Shown piece by piece: positions 57,301 through 64,000 of a stretch of DNA of 64,000 nucleotides. The stretch comes from Dillenia suffruticosa (Eukaryota; Streptophyta; Magnoliopsida; Dilleniales; Dilleniaceae): positions 15,960,039 through 16,024,038 of the forward strand of contig JAVTVX010000019.1 in assembly GCA_033439265.1 (NCBI GenBank). Direction: 5' to 3'. Below the pieces are notes generated by a model that was given only the letters and a program-made list of their open reading frames with translations, was not told the origin of the DNA and did no database searches. The position numbers and the translations under genes are program-made. Numbering within the stretch: position 1 is the stretch's first letter; each line of letters starts with the position of its first letter.

Positions 57301-58998
57301 TTGGAGCATTGCAGATTATACCTGAAAGTTAGCATGTTTCTTGAACCAATTATTTTCTTGATCCATGTCAGTAACTTATTCGGTAATATTTCTGGAATCT
57401 TGTTTTGAACAAGAATAATATATTGTATCCCCAGTATTTCAGAGTCAAGGCATATTTAAATTTAGGTTACTTACTTGATATTTAAGGGTTTCTTCATGTC
57501 AACTTTGAATGTACTATTTGTTGGCTTTGTCTAGGCCTTTTTCGAGAATGTATTTCTCTTATGAGGTTAAATCAGATCAGGATATGCACTTAGTTGCACA
57601 ATCATGTCCCCCCCCCCCAAAAAAGCTCTTAATCGTGCATACTGTAACTAACTGTTTGTGGGCTGCTCTTTGGGTCGGATATCACTGTCTTGGTGGTGGT
57701 TTATAGGAACTATTGCAAAAGGCGCAGCACTATTACATCATGAAGGAGCAAGGGAAGTCTATGCATGTAGTACTCATGCTGTTTTTAGGTAAAGATATTT
57801 CGTTCCATCCCCTCTTCCATCTATAAAGCTGTGATTTTGTTGAGTTTTGTTGGAAAATAGACTTTTGATGTTTCCTTTTACTCCTCTTACTGGAAATTTG
57901 GGGTTTAACTTTATCTGCACCTTTCATCAGGAATAGCAAACTTGGTGAATCATATTCTATGTCAGATGTATAGTTTCATGTTGGCGCATAACACATTATT
58001 TCTCTGAAGTTTCACAAATCCTTGGAGACATCCGGTCAATATATGTGCTACTAGTTCAGCAATTGCAATGAAAGTGCCTCAATGAGACATAATAATTGCT
58101 GAGAAAGATTGTTTTCTATATGTTCTAATTATTTAGGATGCAACACTTCATACACATCATCCATTTTGCACAGACATATCACACTGCTTATCTCTAATTA
58201 TGTCAGAACAGCACTGTGGATATTGAACATTTCATTATTGGTGTAAAATTCATCCAACAAGGTGCACACCTACACCCAACACATATTCCTGAGTTCATGT
58301 AACATAAGCATTCAATTGGTTGTAGTTCCTCTTGTTCCTTTGTTGATCATTAATATTTTTATTTTTCCATTTACAGTCCCCCCGCAATAGAGAGGTTGTC
58401 CAGTGGCTTGTTTCAAGAGGTCATCATAACGAATACCATCCCTGTTTTGGAGCAGAACTATTTCCCCCAGTTGACAATCTTATCAGTAGCCAATCTCTTG
58501 GGCGAGACTATTTGGCGTGTTCATGATGACTGCTCCGTGAGTAGTATCTTTCAGTGAAATTGAACTTATAATTTTAATAAAATAAATTATTTGTTTGTTT
58601 GGTTTGCATACAGTTTCTTTTCTTTACTTCCTTAGTTTGTGATGTATCCACCATCCAAATGATGATGTACATTCTGGAATATAAATCCTCTTTGATAACT
58701 GGAAAGTAGCATCCATGACATGGTTAGAGATGATTAACTCAGATGTGAATGGGGTTACAGAGAAAATCGTAACCTATCTTCATATGTAGTCCAGGATCAG
58801 TCGGCTCCCTTTTGTCATCTTTAGTTTCTTTGGCTAGAAGTATATCTGAGTTGTTCATCTGATTCTTGGAAGTCACTTTTGCTTTGTATAGCATTTTATT
58901 CACATTGGTGGTTGGAGGGTCATGAGATAGATTCATCTTGGATATTTTTTGATTACCAGGGTGGCTTTGAACCCTATTCCAGCTTGGGCATTGATTGA
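51984..58998 (+). CDS. PRS: Ribose-phosphate pyrophosphokinase (PRPP synthetase), plastid type
   Basis: Makes PRPP from ribose 5-phosphate and ATP for purine, pyrimidine, NAD, histidine and tryptophan synthesis (EC 2.7.6.1). Exons: 51984-52124, 52219-52398, 55428-55676, 56174-56317, 56465-56632, 56924-56993, 57707-57788, 58377-58536, 58960-58998. All introns are GT-AG and every join keeps the frame, giving about 410 residues. Residues 1-90 are Ser-rich with few acidic residues, like a plastid transit peptide. The enzyme starts at [14 protein letters not shown] (94-107). Class I signatures follow: FADGE (125-129), YARADRK (184-190), DLHSGQ (218-223, metal-binding His220), the flexible-loop KRRHGHN (285-291), and the PRPP loop [10 protein letters not shown] (310-319). 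No stop or frameshift was seen. Class and transit peptide suggest the phosphate-dependent PRS1/PRS2 group. The final exon is inferred; without that splice the frame ends at 58557. Confidence 0.95.
52399..55427 (+). other. 3-kb intron 2 of the PRPP synthetase gene
   Basis: T-rich. It contains a G run near 52710, a 37-base T run at 54281-54317, and an internal duplication (about 53240-53520 and 54915-55235). A minus-strand open stretch at 53723-54120 has no recognised relative. Confidence 0.8.
54281..54317. repeat. 37-base T run
   Basis: Uninterrupted T run in intron 2. It may be the poly(A) tail of a minus-strand retroposed insert, but no element body or target duplication was found. Confidence 0.9.
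58537..58557 (+). other. Alternative C-terminus by intron retention
   Basis: Exon 8 is followed by a strong donor GTGAGT at 58537. If it is not used, translation continues VSSIFQ and stops at TGA 58555-58557, giving 404 residues instead of about 410 with [12 protein letters not shown]. Confidence 0.5.
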
Positions 58999-59435
58999 TC
59001 ACTCTTCGGTGGTGTCATTTCCAGTCTCAGCCTCTGTACTGCAACTTAGCTACGTCCTTGGTATCATGATTTTTCAAATCATAGTAATCTTCTTTCTGAT
59101 GAGGATGCCCATATTTCTCTGTATCATGTGTGTAAGTTTGGTGGGTAGACCCATAGATTACACGAACTGCGTTCTAGGCTTTGGAATTTCCCCCACTTTC
59201 CTGGCACTGATACAAAGAGGTTTTCTTCTTGATATCCTCGTGCAAATGTTGATGTATCATCTGTATCATGTGTGTAAGTTTGGTGCGAATGTTGACACTA
59301 TCATCTGAGTTGATGCACTGTAGACCTCGTGTTGGTTTTGGTATGTGCTTAATGGGAAATTGTGTATCCCTGTGTGTATGCTGGATAGATAACATGTAAT
59401 GTGCATACACACCAATACGTAGCATAAATAAATGA
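58999..59435 (+). other. Probable 3' UTR of the PRPP synthetase gene
   Basis: Ends near a polyadenylation-like CATAAATAAATGA at 59423-59435. It carries a partial duplication of about 141 bp spacing: CTGTATCATGTGTGTAAG followed by TTTGGTG occurs near 59118 and 59259. Confidence 0.5.
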
Positions 59436-59728
59436 CACTGTTTACCTAGCTTTTGCTGCTTTTCTCGCATCTGTTTGTATTGCTAATGCCAACAGTATTG
59501 AGGCCATTAAAATTCAGTTTCTGTTTTCCAGTAAGGATCTGGTACTTGTAATTATTTTTTTCCACAAATACTATCTGGCCAGTTAAAAGAGCACAAAAGG
59601 TAGTGGTGATGATTTTCTTTTGATTCATTTGTCCTGCCCAGCGCGGGCATCCACACACATCCTCATCCGGATTGGGGAGTGTCCTGGTTATTGATCAAAT
59701 TTTAGGAGCAGTTTCATAAGTGAAACAG

Positions 59729-59947
59729 ACCACCACTCTGAGTGTAGTGGTCAGATACTAGACTCCTTTAACCAAAATCTTGAGTTTGAGTCTTGGGATT
59801 AAAAAAATAGATGTCGAGAGACCCAATCCTTAAATGGTCCATATAATACTCCCAATCCTTAAATGGTCCATATAATACTCGAATCAGATTAATTGGGTAA
59901 TCCGAATACCGGTTGATCAAGCACAAAATAATAATAATAATAATAAA
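59729..59947 (+). mobile_element. tRNA-type SINE
   Basis: A 219-bp insert flanked by 13-bp direct repeats with one mismatch: ATAAGTGAAACAG at 59716-59728 and ATAAGTAAAACAG at 59948-59960. An A-box-like TAGTGGTCAG at 59745 and a B-box-like AGTTTGAGTCT at 59783 are spaced as in tRNA-derived pol III promoters. The 3' end is a simple (AAT)n tail at 59926-59947. A perfect 29-bp tandem repeat lies inside at 59822-59879. No SINE family is named because none was recognised. Confidence 0.65.
59822..59879. repeat. Perfect 29-bp tandem repeat (2 copies)
   Basis: CCCAATCCTTAAATGG followed by TCCATATAATACT, twice and without mismatch, in the body of the SINE. Confidence 0.95.
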
Positions 59948-60050
59948 ATAAGTAAAACAGGTAATGCTGAGGCTGCCACTCCCTAATTTCTTATATGAAT
60001 AAATGTGATATGTTATGAGAAATTGAAGGGACTGATATACTTCCACAACT

Positions 60051-60116
60051 CCGGCACCTTCAAAAGGGCTTACCATTTTGGGCATCGTCTTACCAATTGA
60101 TTGCAATTTGTCCTGC
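60051..60116 (-). pseudogene. Damaged duplicate of the last two exons of the cysteine-rich gene
   Basis: On the minus strand 60116-60074 copies exon 60970-60916 (GCAGGACAAATTGC, then diverged, ending AAATG/GTAAGC). 60057-60051 and beyond copy the start of the terminal exon (AAG/GTGCCGGAGTTGTGG). The intron between them is only about 16 bp here against 98 bp in the gene. The exon is 43 rather than 55 nt and the terminal part soon departs from the gene. Confidence 0.75.
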
Positions 60117-60119
60117 CTG

Positions 60120-60702
60120 GAATATTCAGAGCTATCAAAAAGTGAAGGGCAAGCTCATTTCGGGATACAAAATACAGATAAAGCAGAGCTGAACAAGTGA
60201 CGTTTATTAATTTATTTTTATACTAAGACAGGTCATAAACTACACAAGAAATGCCTGAATTTTTTGATGCAATTTTAAAGAGGCACAAAGGGGAAGAGTG
60301 AAAGTTAACATCCATCCACATTTGCAACAGCAATTGCATTACATGAACAATCGTTGCCAAGGCTTCGAACCTGAGTGGCGCATGCCTTATTCGACTGCCT
60401 TTTTTTGTTTCCTTTGTCAGACTGATCAAAGTTGTGTGCTGCAGAAACAAATGTTCTGGCAGGACTGCATCTTCTTATAGCCAAGAGATCAAAACGACAG
60501 CAAAATCATGCACCAATTACAGCCATAGAAAGGCATCCCAAGCACCATATCTACTACCAAACTCTCAGGTATAATCTTGTTCGGTGATACCATAGGCCAT
60601 TTTAACAACAAAAATATACAAGATTAGAAACAGGTTTTCTATTTTCAGGGACTTCTTTTGGAGGTTAATCTGCCTCTTCTATTGCTACAACTTTGACCAC
60701 CC
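60120..60702. other. 3' flank of the cysteine-rich gene
   Basis: Likely 3' UTR and flank of the minus-strand gene; no other gene recognised. TTTATTAATTTATTTTTA near 60203-60220 has no clear role. Confidence 0.45.
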
Positions 60703-61982
60703 TTAGGTAAAATTCTCGTCCTTCTCCATGAAGCGAAAGCCCATTATATACCTGTACTCTCCGGTACCGAGACAGCGGGAGCAATAACTAAGACCACTTC
60801 CACCACAACTCCGGCACCTTCAAGAACAATAACAATCCGCATGTAAGTAACAGAAGAAGCCTATACGGGTGATCACCACGAGGCAAGAAACATGATATTC
60901 ACTTTTATGACTCACCATTCTGGCCATTCTCCCTTGGGAAGCATTACCTGATGCATGCAATTTGTCCTGCCTAGAAATGAATAAAAATTGATAAGATAAA
61001 ATGAAAAATCTTATTACCAATGCCATTTGATCCACCATTCTTGATAGTGCACGAACTCAGGCAGCAAATACACAGTAAAGAATATCACAATGGGGCCCCA
61101 GATGTGTAATGCACATAAAGGAATTATAGAATGTGACCCCTAAGCATGATTGGAAGGTAAATGGTTTAGAATTTTAGTGAAACTTTATAACTTTGAAGCT
61201 GGTTATCCAGGTCAGAGTGATAATGAGTGTTGAAATTCAATTGAGTACATTGGTACTCATTGTGGACATGCAGTTCAGTTCTGAGAAGACTTGATTTAGG
61301 CCAGTTTCTGCCATCAGGCCCCAATTAGCAAAATGATCAAGTGAATTTTTTATAAAAATAATATAGGAGATATTTCTGAGTCAGATTTCAAATTATGCAT
61401 TAATCCGTTTAAGTTAAAGCAGAATGAATTATTTGATGCAATGCAAGGAGCTTAACCTACGCGTAACAGTGGAAGCATATTTAACACTATAGTCAAACTT
61501 ACCATATTGTTTTCCATTATTCAATATGCATAGTTATTTTTTTGAGCTTGCTATAATGATTCTACGTGACAAATCGTTCAATGTTCATAGTGGAATAAAT
61601 TCGAGCATGTAAGTGTAGGGCATAATCTTATCATGTGGCAATGCCAAGATAAAAGTTGTTAACCAAGCGATACATACCACCAAATGGCTATATGTATTTA
61701 TAATAATCATAAAAATAAATTTAGTGATGGAAAAAAAAGGTTTCTCTCTCCATGTAAATTTCCACAAATACTAGGCAAGAGTAATATCAAACGTAAACTC
61801 AGCCCGTTATATGTATCTAACATGAAGGTCCACATTCCATCTCAAATCCACGGCCTACTTGACAAATGTAAACCGTAAGAGGGTTGAGCCTCTACAGAGC
61901 TATATCCGGATTGTGAATTTGCAAAGACACTGATGACTATGAGAAGTATGTGCTTTTTTTTGGGGGTGGGGGAGGAAGGAGG

Positions 61983-62035
<53 letters not shown>

Positions 62036-62130
62036 CTTCCATGACAACGGTAACAATCAACTCTTCCGCTCCCTTTGCAAACAATACAGAGAAGATCTGG
62101 CTTCTTTCTTGGTTCTTTATGAACATTTGA
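60703..62130 (-). CDS. DnaJ-type cysteine-rich (CxxCxGxG) protein, 3' exons
   Basis: Three minus-strand exons join in frame: 62130-62034, 60970-60916 and 60817-60703 (TAA at 60705-60703). They encode four zinc-binding CxxCxGxG motifs, CIVCKGSG, CYRCHGRG, CRSCGGSG and CSRCLGTG, with TNCMHQVMLPKGEWPEW between the pairs and an end GEYRYIMGFRFMEKDENFT. There is no J-domain in the visible part. This is the layout of small plant proteins of the DnaJ/Hsp40 cysteine-rich superfamily, relatives of BSD2 and LQY1, several of which act in chloroplasts as thiol or assembly chaperones. The 5' exons were not found and may lie further right or beyond the window. The upstream acceptor TTTTGCAG/TCAAAT is good. 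The gene converges on the PRPP synthetase gene. Confidence 0.85.
61987..62032 (-). repeat. (GA)n microsatellite touching a splice donor
   Basis: About 23 GA dinucleotides on the plus strand. On the minus (gene) strand the donor reads GGAAGAG/GTCTCTCT, so the CT run starts within the donor itself. Confidence 0.9.
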
Positions 62131-64000
62131 CTGCAAAAGTAGAATTTTACAAGATTATTAGAATCTAACAAACACATACAATCCAACAGTATTGTCCCAC
62201 GGAAACTATAATAGGATGCAAAAAGGAGCATCAGTAACTAGAGTTCTTCTGAAAGATGGAATTAAATTACTTTTCAAATATAGAATAAGTACTCTGCCTA
62301 GGTGTAGATATTCAAGCTAAGTAGGATACGAACCATCAAATATGACCAAAGCTAATAATGGTGTTTATCTGAAGGAAATTATCAACAGAAATATTGAAAA
62401 TGTCTATCATGCAGTACATGGTAGCAATTGACAATGAAGCGGCAATGATGAGGCTAAAAAGTCTAGAAAATATAAGAGTATTTTCCCCTAAACAAAAGTC
62501 CACATATCCCTTTAACATCCAAAATAATGGAACATATAGTATAGGTATAATATGAAAGAAAATATTTTCTCTCATTTGCCGAAATTTACAAAACTTCCAA
62601 GGCCAAAGCCAAGCAACTGAATCCACCACAAGCCAGAAATATTAAAGAAAAAGTACAGATACAAGTCAAAAATCCAATCCATTTATCAATTTCTCAACTT
62701 TATGAAGAATATACAAGTAGTACCGGGATGTACTTTCTTCAATTGAAACAAGACACCATAAAAGCCCCATTCAAGGCCTAACCTAATGATCTGCTCTAAT
62801 GTCCCCACCCCACTGACAGCACTTCTCTCTCTCTCTCTCTCTCTGTCAGATGAGAAAAATTTTTATTGATGGTAGTTCATGCTTTCAAGGAATTAGAACT
62901 AAAAGGTATTGGTCAAATTCGTCAGAAATTTGCTCTTGTTGTAGGATAGCAAGGCCAGCAGTAATCTTGGTTTTTGGTACTCCTTTAGGTGAAGATCAAG
63001 TCATGACAATGATCCAAGGCAGAGATATGACGATCAACAAGGACGGCAAAGTTATCAAGCATAATACAATGGCAGTTGTTCCTCTGTGCTCGATATCAGT
63101 ATAACCTAAAGATGAATAATGTTTGTTTTTTTTATGCTTTAAAGGTAGTCTAGAAAAAAATAAGATGACAAGGACAGGAAGAAGCAACCAGACCTAGAAA
63201 AGAATAAACAATTGCTTATACCATGACATTAAATCTAGCATATTTTCTTCACCCTCAGTAAATTTTGAAAGCATTAACACTGTTTTAGAAAAGACAATCA
63301 GACTCAGCCAATGACCTTCACATTTGAATTTGAGAAACAGTAACAATCTGATTTGTGATTGCAAATAGGACTACTCAGGTTTAATAGAAAGGAGGTTGTT
63401 CAAAATGGCATTCCACTTTGCAAGATTCAAGGGTAAAATCATAAACTCTGACTAATATTTATTTTCTTAAAAAAAAAGGTTTATTTCCTTTGATTCTGCA
63501 ACAGATGTTGCAAATTTTGTGGACTTTCCTATCATGTAGCCCTTTGCAGGTGCACTCTTTGGTGCCCTTTTGTGAATAAACATTTTGTTCCTATCCATCG
63601 AAAAAAAAAAAAAGGAAATACAGACGTTTGCAACAACCAGGTAAGACAGTAAGAGTCCAAAAATAATTTGAAGGCTTCAACAACGAGGAACATGAATTGT
63701 TTTTAGAATGCATTGCAGCTCAACCTATACATCTATACTTTCAGCCAAAAGCATTAAACATTTACTCAATTATAATAAGAAGCACCAAAATTGATTGTAG
63801 AGAGAGACACCAACCAAATCAAGTTGTACACCCAAAACATCCAACAAACATGCATTTTATATGAAGGTGGAAAGTGGTGGTTCCAGCACCAATATATCAA
63901 ATACTGAGATGATAATAATGGTGGCAATAGCTATGACAGTTCACATTACTAATAGTCAAATATCTTGTGGGAGGAATCTGAAATATTTGAGGTACAATAA
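62131..64000. other. Upstream region of the cysteine-rich gene, no exon identified
   Basis: Presumably intron and 5' part of the minus-strand gene. A (CT)n run lies at 62824-62845 and A runs near 63600. A plus-strand open frame at 62850-63104 is not recognised. I could not place the missing 5' exons. Confidence 0.4.

Noticed and set aside
61900-62231. Frames encoding Leu-Ser or Arg-Glu repeats over the GA/CT microsatellite
   Set aside because: They are translations of the simple repeat next to the splice donor, not exons.
62850-63104. 84-codon plus-strand frame
   Set aside because: Not recognised; opposite in sense to the cysteine-rich gene and lacking partner exons or a promoter.

Overview
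The window is nuclear DNA from a flowering plant, probably a eudicot. It is AT-rich and intron-split, with GT-AG splice sites, long pyrimidine-rich introns and nested LTR retrotransposons of typical plant lineages. It contains two genuine host genes, one decayed host gene of transposase origin, and five LTR retrotransposons that fill about half of the sequence. No bacterial, organellar or CRISPR material was seen.

Layout. 1-3300: intergenic, with an A-B-A-B-B repeat block. 3304-11212: a degraded Sirevirus-type copia element (3842-10964, 5-bp target duplication ATGGG) inside an older sequence flanked by a ~95-bp inverted repeat. 11580-16626: promoter, 5' UTR exon, leader intron and body of a BED / DUF659 / hAT-dimerisation gene, now a pseudogene. 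17557-23953: a young, internally deleted Ty3/gypsy element whose 1,467-bp LTRs differ at about 19 sites. 24044-27090: intergenic with small duplications. 27091-32900: a ~564-bp tandem duplication whose second copy is split by a copia element (28070-32767, duplication TAGAT). 32901-38026: intergenic with a short poly(A)-tailed SINE-like insert. 38027-45016: a minus-strand Tat-like gypsy element with a second RNase H domain, no gag and a minisatellite. 46177-51693: a very old copia element (duplication ATAAT).

51860-59435 holds the best gene: an intact, plus-strand plastid-type ribose-phosphate pyrophosphokinase (PRPP synthetase) of about 410 residues in nine exons; reading through the last 5' splice site gives an alternative end. 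Convergent with it on the minus strand (60703-62130, 5' end not found) is a gene for a small protein with four CxxCxGxG motifs (DnaJ cysteine-rich type). A damaged copy of its last two exons lies just downstream, and a tRNA-type SINE sits between the two genes.

The elements form an age series judged by LTR divergence by eye: gypsy at 17.6 kb (about 1.3 percent), copia at 28 kb (about 7 percent plus an indel), then the Sirevirus, the Tat-like element and the 46-kb copia, all much more diverged. The three oldest have each lost the second aspartate of the YVDD reverse transcriptase motif. Nothing here is clearly a new system. The most unusual items are the young gypsy element that seems to move without its own proteins and carries repeated 20-bp palindromes, and the splice-site duplications in the host genes.
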